The notes below the pieces were generated by a model. That model searched no databases and had not been told where the DNA came from. It was given only the letters and a program-made list of their open reading frames with translations. This document shows, in pieces, positions 10,561-22,504 of a stretch of 64,000 bases of DNA. Position 1 is the stretch's first letter. Each line of letters opens with the position of its first letter. Position numbers and translations under genes: made by a program. Source of the DNA: Emiliania huxleyi CCMP1516 (Eukaryota; Haptophyta; Isochrysidales; Noelaerhabdaceae). The stretch is from NCBI RefSeq assembly GCF_000372725.1, contig NW_005196756.1:777783-841782 (forward strand). Reading direction: 5' to 3'.

Positions 10561-13500
10561 ATGGCTCCCGCTTGGCGAGCCCTTGCCGTTGACTCGTCCC
10601 TGAAGCTCGGACCCGATGATCTCAACGGCGCAGGGGGGGCGTCGGAACCGGCTGCAACCTTGGTGGTCCAGCGCAGCCAGCACCGCACTCTCCATCCCGG
10701 CGCTGCTCCCCGCGTCGCCGGCAAGAAGCGCGGCGCGGCAGCGGCCCCGGCGGCCGTGCGAGCGGGAAAGCGCGCGGTGCCTCTTCAAAAGGCGATGCAC
10801 GCCTGCTCGACCGACGGCGGTGGAGCGCTCCTCCTGGGCTCCTCACTCGACGGTGCAACCGCGTCCGCGTCCGCGTCCGCCTCAGCCTCGCGACCGCCCT
10901 CGCGCCCGTCTTCGAGACTGCCCTCGCGCCCGCCCTCGCGCCCGTCATCGCATCCACCCTCCACGGCCCCGTCGCGACCGCCGTCGCCACGGCCAGGCTC
11001 CCCTCCGGTCCTCTCTGCCTCCACTTCGCTGGTCTCGGCGTACGCGGACGCGGCGGGCGAAGCTGCGCCGGGCGAGGCTGCGGCGGGTATGCACCGCGAG
11101 GCGCTGAGCGAGTCTCAACGAGAGGCAGTGCTGCGGGCGCTGTGCGATGCGCGCCTCCTCTCCCCCGACGCCGCCGTCCTCGAGGCTGCGCGGCGTGCAC
11201 TGCTCCCGCTCTGCAGCACCGTGCGGATGCTGCCGGGTGAGGAGGGCTCCGGAGACAGCGAGGATGGCGCCGCCAATGGCGAGGAGATTCACTCTGCGGC
11301 GCTGGCGGCGGCTGAGGCGGCAGCTGAGGCGGCGGCCGAGGCGGCGGCGGCCGAGGCGGCGGCAGCGGCCGAGGCGGAGGATGAGGCGATGCGGAGAGCG
11401 GCGCAACTGCAAGAGAGTGCCGCGAAGCAGGTGCTCTCAGAGGTGGCATCGCGAGTGCTGAAGCGGCCCATCGTGTCGAGCGACGACCTCCTCGCCGTGT
11501 CCGCCGAGTGTGCGGCCGCCAGCAAGCTTGACGGGTGGGGGACGGGAGCTGCGAGAGAGGGGACCGCCCTCGGCTCCGGCTTGGCCGTCCCGGCAACGGC
11601 CACGGTGGCAATCCCCGCGCGAGCTGCGGCCGCCTCTGCGCCCACGCTCGTCGGCCCCGCGGGCGTCCTCGCTAGACCCACCGCTTGCGGCACTCGAGGA
11701 TGTGGAGGAGGCGGCGGAGAGAGCCCAAGTCGGCAGGGCGAGGGCGAGGGTACGTCTTGTGACTGGTGGGGAAGCCTCTTCGAGAGCGATGAGGAGGGTG
11801 GGCCCGCTCTGGCGGCCGCCGGCGCAGGCGCCGCCCGCGCGCCGTCGCTCTCGCCCGGCGCTGCGGCAAGGGCGAAGGCGGCCAGTGCGAAGGCGGTTCG
11901 GGTGGCGAAGGCTCAGGCGCTACTCGCTGTGCGCGATCCTGCGTGCGCATCGTCCCCGCTCGCCACCCTGTCTGCGTACCGCCTCGCGCCCGCCTTCGGC
12001 GCTCCACCATTTGACGCTGCGTGCGGGGCGGGCAAGGCGAGCCGCAAGGCGCCCTTTACCGGGCCTTGCGGCGCCGCGCGCCTTTCTCCGCTCGTGCCGC
12101 TCTGCCGCTTTGAGTTGGGTGGCGAGTGCCGCGACGCGTCGTGCTCTGCGCAGCACCGGCGCGACTACCTCCGCCCGCCCGCAGTGCTCCTCGCCGAGCT
12201 GCAGGCGCTAGCCGAGGGCGCGGCTCCAGAGATCGCGCCGGCCGCGAGTGCCCCTCGCGCGTCAGCGGTGGATGTGGCGGCAGCCGACCTCGAGACGGGG
12301 AACGCTGCGGAGGAGTTACTTCGCGAGGTGGCCGCACGGGCGCGCGCCGCCATGAGCGGGGCCGACGTGTCGGCGCCAGCACTCAGCCAGGTGTTGTGTG
12401 CATGGTGGGGGCGACAGCGCTCTCGGCCGCCCGACTCCAGTGGCGACAGCGGTGGCGCCTCTTCGGGGACGGGCGATCCCAACCCACCGCAGCCCGTGAG
12501 CGCGGCGTGCTTACCGCAGCTGCGACCCGCAGAGGCTCCCGCCGCTCCGGCCGACGGGACGGCGATGTCGCAGCTGCCCCTGCTCCAGGCGGCATTGCGG
12601 CTGCTGCCGCGCCCCTCGCCCCTCGCTGTCGACATACACAGACAGCTCGCCCCGTTGCTGCTGCGGCAACAATCGGCGGTGGCGGAGGCTTTGCGGGCGA
12701 CCGCCGATGCCAACGTGCCCCCGCCATCGCCGTTGGCGGCGCCGCCCCCGCGACAGGGTGTGATCCAGGCCCTCGCCCCCGACCTTGTCTTGCGAAGCGA
12801 CGGGGGCGCGAATTTGCCCACGTGGGAGGACGACGCGGCGGTCGCGGCCATCATGGGGCCGGCGGGAGGCGCAGCTGCCGGCTCTCGTGTCGACGGCGTT
12901 GGCGGTTGCGCCGCGGAGTTTTGGGCCACGATTGAGCGGTGGCGTCGCGAGCTGCCTCAATCCACTGCAGAGCGCCGAGGCCGGCTGCTCATCGAGCGGG
13001 CCTTGGCGGCGCAGCCACAGAGCGAGGCGCTGTGGCTGCTCCGAGCGTCGCTCCGATTCGACGACTGGCAGGCGGCTCGAGCAGAGATGGCCGCCGCTTG
13101 CGCCGCCGTGCCGAACTCGCTCGTCCTCTGGCACGTGCGCGCGAGACTTGAGCGCACCGTCGTCGGCCGAGCCGAGACGCATGCGGAGGCGATCCGCACA
13201 ATTGCGCTCTGCCCTGGCTCCTCTTGGCGCCAGCATTGCGCGCTGCTGCTCGCTTCGCTCTCGCTCATCGACGAACTCGTTATCGCGGGTGCGACCGCCT
13301 CACACAGCGTGGGGACAGCGTGGGCCCCCCCCTGTCATGCTGCCCGACGCTGCCCCACGCCCGTGCCGCAGGCGAGCTCGACTTCGCCGCGTGGGTCGCG
13401 GCGGCTCTGCTGCGTTCGGAGGACAACGCCTCCGAGCCGGAGCCCAACGCATCGATCGCGCGGCGCGCCCAGGCTCTATCGCCGTTGCCAGCCGTGGCCA

Positions 13501-16300
13501 GTGCGCTCCCCGTGCCGCTCCGCGCGCTTCTATGGCTCTCTCGAATCGAGTTGCGCGCTTTTGGCGAGGTGAGCGTCAGCCGCGCCGCAGCCGCCTCGGC
13601 GTTCCTGCGAGCGTCGCTGCCGCTGGCGATCCAGCTGCCTTGGACGAGCGACACAAGGTCGATCGCTGGCGCCGAGGCCGATCCGGCAGGAGTCACGCAG
13701 AGCATCGATCTCCTCTTTGGTGTCGCCCTCGCCGCTGCCGACGCTGGTGGTGGCAGCGCGAGCGGCGGGCTGTGGTGCTTGCAGCTCAACCAGGTCATGT
13801 TCGAGCTCTCTCGCGGCGAGGCAGAGCGCGCGTCCGCCCTCTGCCAGCGGTACATCAAAGCCGCTGCGGCGCTGGAGGGCGCCCACCTCGAAGCTCTCTG
13901 GAGGCTGTACGCGCACGTCCTCGCCGCGGCGCCGTCTCTAACGCCGTCTCTCTCGCTAGAGCCATCTCTGTCGGCGGAGCAGCTCCTGTGGAGGGCGCGG
14001 CTCAGTGCGGCAGCTGCGCAGCGCCGCGGCAGCGTCGCGCGGCACGCCATTCGGCCACTGCCGACGCCCACCCCGACCAGAGTTGAACCTGGCCGGAACC
14101 CGGCCAATAGGTACGACTTGTGGCATGCGCTGCTCTGCGCTTCGATGACGCAGCCAGAGGCGCTGCAGGTCCTCGGCCTCGCTGTCGCGACGTCCTTCGA
14201 CGAGGGCGAGCCGCGAGCGAAGACCCTCCTCGCAGCGTGCGCGCCGCCGCGTGCCGGCTGGCAGCCCTCGGCCGCCGAGGTGAAAGCCTGCGAGGCACTC
14301 TTTGCCCTCTTGCTGAGCCGGCACGCCGCCAGCGACGGCGCCGCCACACCGGGCCCCGTTGCATTGCCGCGGGAAGCAGTTGGTGACGCGGCAGCGGTTG
14401 GGGCAGCGGGCAGCGAGGTCGCCAGCGGGCCGCTTAGCCCGGGTGCCCGTGGCGGCGCGGCGCTGCACCTTCTGTGGTGCGCGTGGCTGCGGCTGACGGC
14501 GACGCCTGAGCGCGTCGTTGCGGCCTTTGAGGCGGCCATTCGCATCCATGGGAGCGGTGTTGCGTCGATGGAGCTTTGGCTGCACTACTTGCGATGGGCG
14601 CGGTCGATTTCGCGCTGCGAGCGGAACAAGGTTGAGGCGCGGTTCCGGCGAGTGCTCGCAGAGCGGCTGGGCGAAGTCGCGGGGGGTGGCAAGGAGGCGG
14701 GCTTGCCCGCAAGTGGTGAAGATGCCGACGGAGCCGCCGGCCTCTGTGCGTTGCTCGAGCAGTGCGAGCCATTGGGGCGGTGTGCGCCCCCTTCCTTTCC
14801 CGACACTGCCCCTCCTGCTCGCATCCGCATGACACTATCCTCCCTCAGCCGGCCGTCAAATACACTTGCGGCCCTTCCTCACGCGCAGGCTGGCCACTGG
14901 CTGCGGGCTCGCGGCGGCAAGGTGTCGCGAGATTTCTCGCCGCAGTAGCGAGTACCTCCATCTTGCGGGTTTCGACGAGGCCGAGGCGGACTGGGAGCAT
15001 GCGCTCGACGCCGAATCACATCGTGCTGTGGTTCTCGGCGGCGGCGGGGCGCTCTTGCGGGAGCATGCGGCGCAGGACCCGCCGGCTTTGTCTCTGCGCG
15101 CCGCGGCCAAGGCGACGCCCAGAGGGTGCGGCCACCGCCCGCCGCCATCACGCCGGGATGGGCATCCGTGCCGCGGTAGGCGGCTCTCTGCGGACATCGA
15201 GCCGCTGCGCGTGCTATTCTCGTCCGGGCACTTGAACCCCCCCCCCCCCTGCCCCTCCATGCAGTCCTGCCCCTCCATCTGCGGCCCCGCTTGCCCCCAA
15301 ACCTCCCATCACCACGATCGCTACCGCCAGAGCCGGGGCGTTCCGAGCTCGCCGCCCATTTGCAGCTGTTCTCACAGGCAGCCTCCATGTCAAAAGCGGC
15401 GCCGCACCGCACGCGCGCCCTTTGCTGAGCCTCACTCTGAGCAGGCAGCGCGCTTGGCTCCGCCCCCCGAGGGAGTCTCCGTCGTCGCTGGCTTGCAGCC
15501 GTGGGCATGTGAGCAGGTGATGTGCGGTTTTGGAGGGGTGGTGCGGGCGTAATTGTGCTGTTGCGGCGGGTGATTGGGCCCCGGGCTCGCCTGCACCCCT
15601 TTGCAGGCGCCCCTTGATCTGCCCGTCCAGGCGCCCTCGGCATTGCGTGAGGGGGGCGCATGTGTCTCCTTGCAGGCGCTCGAGTCCGATCCGGGCTGCA
15701 TCGTCGCTTGGGATTTGTGCGCATCTCCACCCGACAGCCCCTCTCTGACCTCTCCCCCCCTCCCCCCTCTCCCCCCTCTCCCCCCCGCACGTACGTACTC
15801 TACCCCCTTGGCGTAGGGCAATTTGGAATGAGGCGGCCGACGCGCAGTGGGAGGCGGCGGCGGCCCTGGCACATGTTGCGGCGCGGTGGATTCCGGTGCA
15901 TGCATGTGCGTGGCGGTCGGCGGAGTCGGCGGCGTCTACTCTCTCGTAGGTTGCTGTCAACTACACGAGCGCGACGTTGTGGCAGCAGGTGCCCCTCGCC
16001 CTTTCCCCGCTTTGCTCCACGGAGGCGGCTTGGCGTTGACTCCCCGCGCACGACTGCATTTGTCGCAGTGGCAACGACTGGAGGGGCTCCGCGAGAACAC
16101 CGAGGCGCTGCTCTCGCCACCCGAAGAGCGCTACACCAGGCGCCGTTGCAGAAGAGAGTGGCGCGCACGTCGTTGCACTGTAGGCGCAGCTGCGGCTGCG
16201 CGCGCTTGCCTCCGCCGCAGGTGTACGCACTCTCACAGAGGGAGCGAGCACCGCCGATTCACACGTACCTGGCTGATTCACATCACACGAGCACAAACCT
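10561..16300 (+). CDS. ZFC3H1/Red1-like zinc-finger and HAT-repeat protein
   Basis: Nuclear RNA-surveillance scaffold; family members link the exosome to MTR4. Exon 1, 10561-13288, starts at an ATG (the 10534 extension begins with GTG). It is Ala/Ser/Pro-rich, with an Ala/Glu helix near residues 245-280 and a putative zinc finger at about 520-545: CRFELGGECRDASCSAQH, the C-x8-C-x4-C-x3-H signature of ZFC3H1. Behind it come helical half-a-TPR/HAT-like units (AEFWATIERWRREL, SEALWLLRASLRFDDWQAAR). Exon 2, 13372 to ~14773, continues the helical repeats. Further exons are recognisable by frame: ~14888-15030, near 15675-15720, ~15825-15950, and possibly ~16030-16230. The 3' end is uncertain. Confidence 0.72.
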
Positions 16301-16559
16301 TATAGATTCCGCACGAGCACCTCGCCACACCCCCCTGCGCCGACCCAACTTACGTCAAGTTTGCCGCAGTGCACCGCGCTTGTTTTTCGGTGTACCTAAA
16401 AAGAAAGACGGCGCTTACCAGGCGCGGTATGTTTCAGTTCCGAGATTTTAATAACAAATCTACTCACACATCGTGTTTCGGTTTATTGTTTTTTGTGTTG
16501 CAGTGCCCCGTCCTGCCCAGTCGCCAGTGAGCAGTGTGCAGAGAGAGTGCAGTGACCAG

Positions 16560-16800
16560 TGAAGTAGCAGCGCACAACGAGGGGTGGGAGAAGGGTGGTC
16601 CCCACCTGCACGCGTGCAGAAAGAAAGAAAGAAAACAGGGTAGGAGGGATGGGAGGACGGCAAAGAAAGAAAGAAAAGAAAACAGACAACCCAAGGGAGG
16701 GATGGGAATGGGAGGACGGCACGCCGCCACCACACAGGGATTTTAAGGAGAGGAGTGTGGTGCTAGCCGTCGCCCACCCTAACCCTTGGAGGACGGCACG
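16560..16800 (-). repeat. Dispersed repeat family A, reverse copy
   Basis: Carries AAGGGAGGGATGGGA, GCACGCCGCCACCACACAGG and GATTTTAAGGAGAGG, the complement of the 6745-6965 element, with AAAGAAAGAAAG interruptions that suggest two nested or truncated copies. It sits between the ZFC3H1-like gene and the SRP54-M gene. Confidence 0.7.
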
Positions 16801-16809
16801 CCGCCAGCA

Positions 16810-17000
16810 CATAGGGTGCCGTAATTCTGTGTTAGTGCCAGTGCGCGCCAGTCCCGTGCCCAGTGTTGTGCGAGTTTAGTTGTAAAATTCTTTTTAGAGT
16901 CGCTTAGGCGGCTCCAGTGGTGTACCTGTGTTAGTGCCAGTGCGCGCCAGTCCCGTGCCCAGTGTTGTGCGAGGCATTTCCTGCTAAAATTCTTTTTAGG
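16810..17000 (+). repeat. Dispersed repeat family B, two tandem units
   Basis: Two consecutive units (about 16835-16895 and 16928-17000) share GTGTTAGTGCCAGTGCGCGC, CCAGTCCCGTGCCCAGTGTT and an AAAATTCTTTTTAG end. Similar units sit at 22505-22772, again just upstream of an ATG, and reverse fragments near 45700 and 45970. The second unit ends about 75 bp before the SRP54-M start codon, so it probably forms part of that gene's promoter or 5' UTR. Confidence 0.7.
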
Positions 17001-17074
17001 TGCCGGAGCTCTCGGCAGCATCGCTCTGCTGCCTCGCACAACACACTGAGCGCCTGACTGGACTTCTCTCTGCC

Positions 17075-17895
17075 ATGGCAGCGACCTCCCAGCTCCGGCT
17101 GCTGTTCGGCGCGACTCTGCTTCTGGTTCCGCCGGCGGACGGTCTCGTGGCGTCGCCGCGGTTCGCACCGCGTACGGCGGCTCTGCGGGCGGCGGCTGTC
17201 TCGATGCAGCTGCCAAACGTCCGCCGCGTGATTCGCTTGCCACCGCTTCCACTTTGTAGAATTCACCGCTCCGCACCTGCCTTTAGATCGGCGCGGGGGT
17301 TGGGAAGTTCATGAAGTCCATGACAGGCGGCAGCACCGACGATCTCGGCCTCTCGGACGACGAGAAGGAGGCAATGGAGGAGCGGTTCAAGAAAGGCGAG
17401 ATGTCGTTTGAGGATTTTCTGAAGCAGGTGCAGCTGATGCAGCGGGTGGGATCCCTCTCGAGCATGGTGTCGAAGGTGCCCGGCCTGGGCGGCAAGGTGC
17501 CCGACGCGAGGCAGCTCGAGGAGGGGCAGAAGCGGTTGACGCGCTATTCCAAGTTTGTCGAGCAGATGAGCGAGGAGGAGAAGCTGCAGCCCGAACTGAT
17601 CATCAACGAGGCGCAGCAGCTCAAGAACGGCGGGGCTGCGGGCGAGCGACTGCTCAGAATCGGCACTGCCGCGGGGGGCGAGGCCCAGGAGGTCGCCAAG
17701 TTTGCGCTCGAATTTAACGTGATGCGTGGCGCCGCCGTCAAGTTTGCGGCGGGCGAATCGCCAGAGTCGATCCAGCGCGACATGGCCGCCGAGCAGGCAG
17801 CGGTATCCGGACCGAAGAATCGCGCGATGCGCCGAATGGCCAAGAAGCAGTCGAAGAAGAAGGGGAAGGCCGGCGCTGGCGGGTTTGGTCGGTGA
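17075..17895 (+). CDS. Plastid-targeted SRP54 M-domain-like protein, no GTPase domain
   Basis: Two exons, 17075-17227 and 17287-17895, joined in phase (CGC/GTGATT...TTTAG/ATC) give ~253 aa. Residues 1-23 are a signal peptide (FGATLLLVPPADG), followed by a basic, Ser/Ala-rich stretch with ASPRFAPR: the bipartite presequence of a complex plastid. The mature part aligns with the signal-sequence-binding M domain of SRP54/Ffh: FEDFLKQVQLMQRVGSLSSM, VSKVPGLGGKVPD, YSKFVEQMSEEEKLQPELI and EVAKFALEFNVMR. The NG GTPase domain is absent and no room is left for it. The C-terminus is Lys/Gly-rich (KKQSKKKGK), suited to RNA or ribosome contact. Family membership is secure; a role in plastid protein insertion is inferred. 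Confidence 0.85.
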
Positions 17896-17989
17896 AGACG
17901 GCTCGAGGAGCGGGCGCTGCGGCGAATGTGCGGCGTCACGGGAGGAGAGAGGAGAGCGTCATCATTTAGCAGGAATCAGCGCCGTCTCC

Positions 17990-18655
17990 GCGCGTCACAC
18001 CCCACCTTGCCTTTTTTGCGGCTTAGAGAGAGTGTTGTTCAGCCGGCGCACACGCGAGAAAAGGAATCGAGTATCGACGCGATGTACAAAGCATACACAA
18101 GTGACAAGAAGAGGAGAACGAAGAGGAGGGACACCAGTGATGACGAAACAGAAACTAGCGCAGACGGAGAGGGCAGGGCAGACCCGGGGACTGGGGAGCC
18201 GGGGAGCAGACGGCATCGGCCGCCGAGGAAACGTTTGGAAGAGGCACGAGGAGGGCGGCGACCTCGACCGACTATGGAGGACCCGTCACCAGACGACGCA
18301 GGGCAGATGACGGTGAGGCGGAGCAGACGTGCAGAGGGCGAGACGAGGGGGAGGGAGCAAGACGTCGCGGAGATCAGCAGGAGGATGTACGAAAAGATTA
18401 GGAGCAGCAGGGACCCGAGGGACAATGTGGAAGACGGCTCTAGTGCGAGTCCCTCATCGGGAGGACGACCCCGGCTAGTCGCCGACCACACCCACAAAGA
18501 ACCCTGCACAAAGATCGCACGGGCGGGGACCTGTTCCTTTTTACCCATCTCACAGCAGAGAGGTCCGTTTTTATTTATTTATTGTATGCCACGTCGCGCC
18601 GCCTGCGTTTGGGTTTCTATGTTTGCGATTTGGAGTTTGGTATTTGTTGTCTAGT
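17990..18655 (+). other. Unrecognised charged ORF next to a repeat terminus
   Basis: The frame from the ATG at 18082 codes ~190 residues, very rich in Arg, Glu, Asp and Ser (DKKRRTKRRDTSDDETE, REQDVAEISRRMYEKIRSS), then reads into the repeat end at 18517-18583. No domain is recognised. Because the frame ends inside a dispersed repeat it may be a transposon remnant rather than a gene. The DNA from 18655 to 19059 is AT-richer and holds no gene I can support. Confidence 0.3.
18517..18583 (+). repeat. Terminal repeat of family C element
   Basis: GACCTGTTCCTTTTTACCCA followed by TCTCACAGCAGAGAGGTCCG and a TTTATTTATTTAT tail. The same terminus occurs in both orientations at 50035-50097 and 50262-50325, where it forms a foldback. 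Here only one end is seen. Confidence 0.7.
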
Positions 18656-19059
18656 AATATGTTTATTTATTTGTTCAGCCGGCACATGGGGGAGAAAGAC
18701 GCCGACAAATGACGAACTGACTGAGCAACTGGCAAAACTAATTAATATAACCAAATGGCATAAAAACCAAAACGAAAAGTTTCTTCTCTCGTCTCTTACG
18801 ACTCTTTTTTTATTGCCTCACGCGCCGCCGCGTCGCCGCGCCGCCCCCCCCCCGCCCGCGCGCTTTCTCCGTTTCCCGCTTGTTGTGCGTGCTTCGTTGT
18901 GTGAGCACGTCTGCTGGTCGGTGACGTGGCTGCGTCACGTGGGGAAGCCTTTGCCACGCCGCAGGCCGCCCTCTCACTACACTGCGACGTACTCACATTG
19001 TCAGACGAACGAACTCTACGAAGCACGCGCTCAGAGACAAAAAATCGCGAAACGGACCC

Positions 19060-20763
19060 CTAGGCGCCGGCTCTTGCCCGCGCGTAGCGGCCCACTGCGG
19101 TTGCAAGCGTAGCCGCCATCGCAGCGGCGGCAATTGGAACCCACAGATGAAACCGCCCCCCGGGCGGCACTGCAGCCAGGCGCTTTGCGTGCACGCGCAG
19201 GTGGCCGTTCCGGTCTTGTGCCAGAAGCAGCATCGCACAGTCGTTACTCAAGTGAGACTGCTTGTCCCAGAAGTAGTTGCGTGCGCTGAAGACGCACAGC
19301 AGCCAGCCGCTATGCATCACCTGCGTGTCAAAACACGGGCATCGGGCTCGAGCGCTCGATTGTGCGTGGTGCTGGTGGCTTGCTCACCTTGTAGCCCTCC
19401 TTGATGTATTGGTGCGAGCGGATGATCATCCCGAGCTTGTTATCGCGGCAGTACTTCTCGCTTACGTCCGGACCAAACTCGGGTATATCTTCTCCCCGGT
19501 GGCTCATGTGGACGCCACTCTTCATGTCAGCATCCGAGCCAGAGGGATCGGACCACATGGCTTGGAGGACGGCCGTCGAGTGGTTGACGTCTTGAATTGG
19601 GCGCTGCTCGTTCTCCAGATCCTGCACCAGGGAGGTCGCGTTTCGTGAGAGTGTGTGGCCTTCCCACCGATGGGCTGCGCGACACGGGACGCGAGATTGC
19701 GAGATTGCACCTCGGGTGTCCACGAGCCGTCACCGATGCCTCCGTGAATGACGAGCACGATGCCACCAGCAATGGCAGCTAGCGGCAGCCAGTCGAAGCA
19801 GGCATGTACTTGCTCGAAGACCAGCCTAGCTGTTGCGAGCGGCATCCGGCGGGCGAGGTGGTGGAAGAATCCGCTCTCCCTCATCGCCAAGTTCTGCGAG
19901 CGAAACTCGTGGTTGCCGCGCAACAGGAAGATCTGGTCAGGATACATGATCTTGAGCGAGAAGAGGAGCACGACCACCTCGAGCTGGTGCGCTCCGCGGT
20001 CCACAAAGTCACCGTTAAAGATGTAGGAAGTCGTCTGCACGTCGCCCCCGGAATGGGTGGGCGAGCCGTACGTCGCGAAGAGTAGCAGCACGTCGAGCAG
20101 TTGGCCGTGGATGTCGCCGAAGATCTTGACGGGCGCGGCGACCCGCGCGACGCTCGGCTGCTGAGCTAGTACCCTCTGACAGCACGCCGCAAGCTCGATC
20201 ACCGCCTTGGCCTGCTGCAACGGGTCGTCGACGCCGAGGAGGCTGGAGATTGCACTCTTCATCCAAGCCGAGTCGTCCACGTCACTCCGCACCAGCGCCG
20301 CGTGGCCGTGAGAGACGGCCCGCTCGATGACGCGGCTTGCCATCGCGAACAGCGTGGACGGTTCCCCCTCGTGAGTTCGCTGCACAGCCAGCGGCCCGCG
20401 CCAGCCCCCGTGGGCCTGGTGGTCAGGGTGAAGCACGAGCTTCTCATTCACCGCATACCCTGTCACGTTCCTTGTGGAGACGAAACCACCGGCGCGCAGA
20501 CCAAACCACCCTCGGCGCAGGTTGACTCGCTCGCCGATCCCGCCGGGACATTGGTTTTCGGGATCCAGAGACACGCCGAACGGCGGCCGCAGGCAGCACA
20601 GCTCGGTACGGCCGTCGAGGACGACCCGGTGTCCCATCGCAATTCCGCTGAGATTGGTCTGGGAGAGGGAGGTTTTGAAGACGGCGGTGGCCTTGCGTGT
20701 GGACGGGATCTTCTGGAGTGGCACCACGGTGTCGACTGGGCCTTCTGTGTATCGCGAAGTCAT
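19060..20763 (-). CDS. PPP-family Ser/Thr protein phosphatase (PPKL/BSU1-like catalytic domain)
   Basis: Three exons: 19711-20763, 19388-19621 and 19060-19320. Introns are GT-AG (GAG/GTGCAA; AAG/GTGAGC). The product is ~515 aa with all metal-site motifs: FGDIHGQL, FNGDFVDRG, LLRGNHEFR, VIHGGIGDGS, MWSDP, IIRSHQYIKEGY and VFSARNYFW (the last usually SAPNY). The HGGIG form and the spacing to WSDP match Kelch-type phosphatases (PPKL/BSU1) better than PP1/PP2A, but no Kelch repeats are visible in the ~200-aa N-terminal part. The ATG at 20763 is accepted for lack of an upstream exon. After the catalytic core a hydrophobic Ala-rich segment (VPIAAAAMAATLATAV) near the C-terminus could be a tail anchor. 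Confidence 0.87.
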
Positions 20764-22504
20764 ATCGACCGCTCGTATAGGTGTCTATCGGGGACGGACG
20801 AGCGTCGTGCCAGCTTGGTATTTCTCTCTCGGTGTCTGCACCACCGTTGACGCACTATCCTCAATAGCTGCAGTCGCTAGGTTGCATCAGCCGCTCTCCA
20901 CGCTCGAGAAGGGCCATGTAGTCAACCCGTCGCGGTAAAATCGCCTCCCCACGTCACCAGCGCGAATTTCGCCCAGAGACGCGGCATCGCGGCAACCCGC
21001 CTTGGCAACCCGGGTCCCGGGAGTCTGAGACCCGCCCCCAGATGCACGTTAACCCACCCCGAGCATGTTAACATAGATCACGCCCAGATCATGCTCGGGA
21101 GAGGACATACAATTGAGGCCCCCGCCGGTTTTTTTTCTGTTACTTTATCCCTCCCTAGGAGTTACTTCCTGAAGTAACTACTTACGTTCGTACTTTGAGA
21201 AGTAACTGTCCCCGCCCCGCGCCTGCAATGGCCCCTAGCCGCCGCCCACAGCTCCCTAGACACAGGGCAGACCTGGACTGGAACGGACCCGCCCCCTAAT
21301 ACTCCTCTGAGCCCGCGCCTGCATGGCCCCTAGCCGCCGCCCTCCGCCCACAGCTCCCTAGACACAGGGCAGACCTGAACTGGAACGGACCCGCCCCCTA
21401 ATACTCCTCTGAGGAGTGGTGGCCACCGTCGGAGTCGGTGTAGGAGGACTCCCTATTCTTGTGGGGCTTGCCCTTGGACTTGTGCGTGTCGAGCACTTGG
21501 TTGCGGAGGCGGGGAGACCTCCTGCGCTCCCCAGGCGGCCTCACCGGAGCCTGCGGCGTACTCTCAGGTAGGTAGGTAGGTAGAAAGGTGAAGAACAGCC
21601 AGGCTCGGACTGGACACCAACGCGGTATGGGTGGACGCTAGACAGATGATGACGACACGCACGAGCGACACACAGACACAAACAGGCTCACAAGACACAC
21701 AGCCAGCTGGCTGCCACACACCCTGAGTTGGCGTACACATAACTCAAGGCCACATCCTCCCTGTCGCCCCCCCCAGCACTCTCAGAAGGCGCGAAAAAAG
21801 AAACGGGGAAATGAGCTCAATGTCGGCGCGATGGCAGAACGTAGGCCGCCAGCTGCGTACGAATGGCGTCGCTCTCGGGGCCTCTGACCTTGATCGTGAC
21901 GATGCAGACAGACGGGAGGCCCATCGTCCCGCAGCGCCTGCTCGGCTGGCCTTGGCTCGCCGTGATCGCAAACAAAAATAAAAGCATTCGACTTGTTTCT
22001 TTATAGGCGTCTCGCAGTCCTCCTCCCCCATCCCTCGTCTGGGTTTGTCTGTTTTCTTTCTTTTTCTTTTCAGGCGTCTCGCAGCTGCGTATTCTTGTAT
22101 TCTCGTCGAGTAGTGTAGGTACTGCGTGGGGCTGCTGCTCTGCGGATCCACGACGAGCTGTGATATCCCGAATCTTCTATGGCTGCCGTGATGTAACATT
22201 CTTTCTGGGCGCCGGATAATGGGCGCCGGATACGGCTCTAAGCTCAAGACCCGGGACAGATCGCCTCCTTCGCGGGGAACATCGCCTCCTCCTGAGTTGA
22301 CTTTTAAAGAATCGTTTCCTTTTGATTTCTCATGGACCACCAAGAACTGGCACGGGCTGCAGATGCAGCGCTTGTCTGTCGTTCTCCACCCCGCCGTTGC
22401 GTGGCAGACGGTGAACGAGCTAGCGTGCACGGAGCTAAGTGCATTGCCGTTCGTACTAGCGGAGTCGCTTAGGGAGATTCTTCTTCTCCCTCTCGCTTAG
22501 GCGG
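20764..22504. other. Intergenic region without supported gene
   Basis: No credible coding frame on either strand. It contains an AT-richer stretch with palindromic GAAGTAACTACTTAC-like words near 21160-21205, a ~95-bp tandem duplication (21217-21413), a four-fold GTAGG run near 21570 and a partial family A copy near 22010-22075. It probably includes the promoter of the PPP gene. Confidence 0.6.
21217..21413 (+). repeat. ~95-bp tandem duplication
   Basis: Two units, about 21217-21310 and 21312-21413, share GGCCCCTAGCCGCCGCCC, CACAGCTCCCTAGACACAGG and GGAACGGACCCGCCCCCTAA. The second has a short CTCCGCC insertion and one substitution (TGGACTGG versus TGAACTGG). Non-coding, recent by its similarity. 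Confidence 0.85.
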
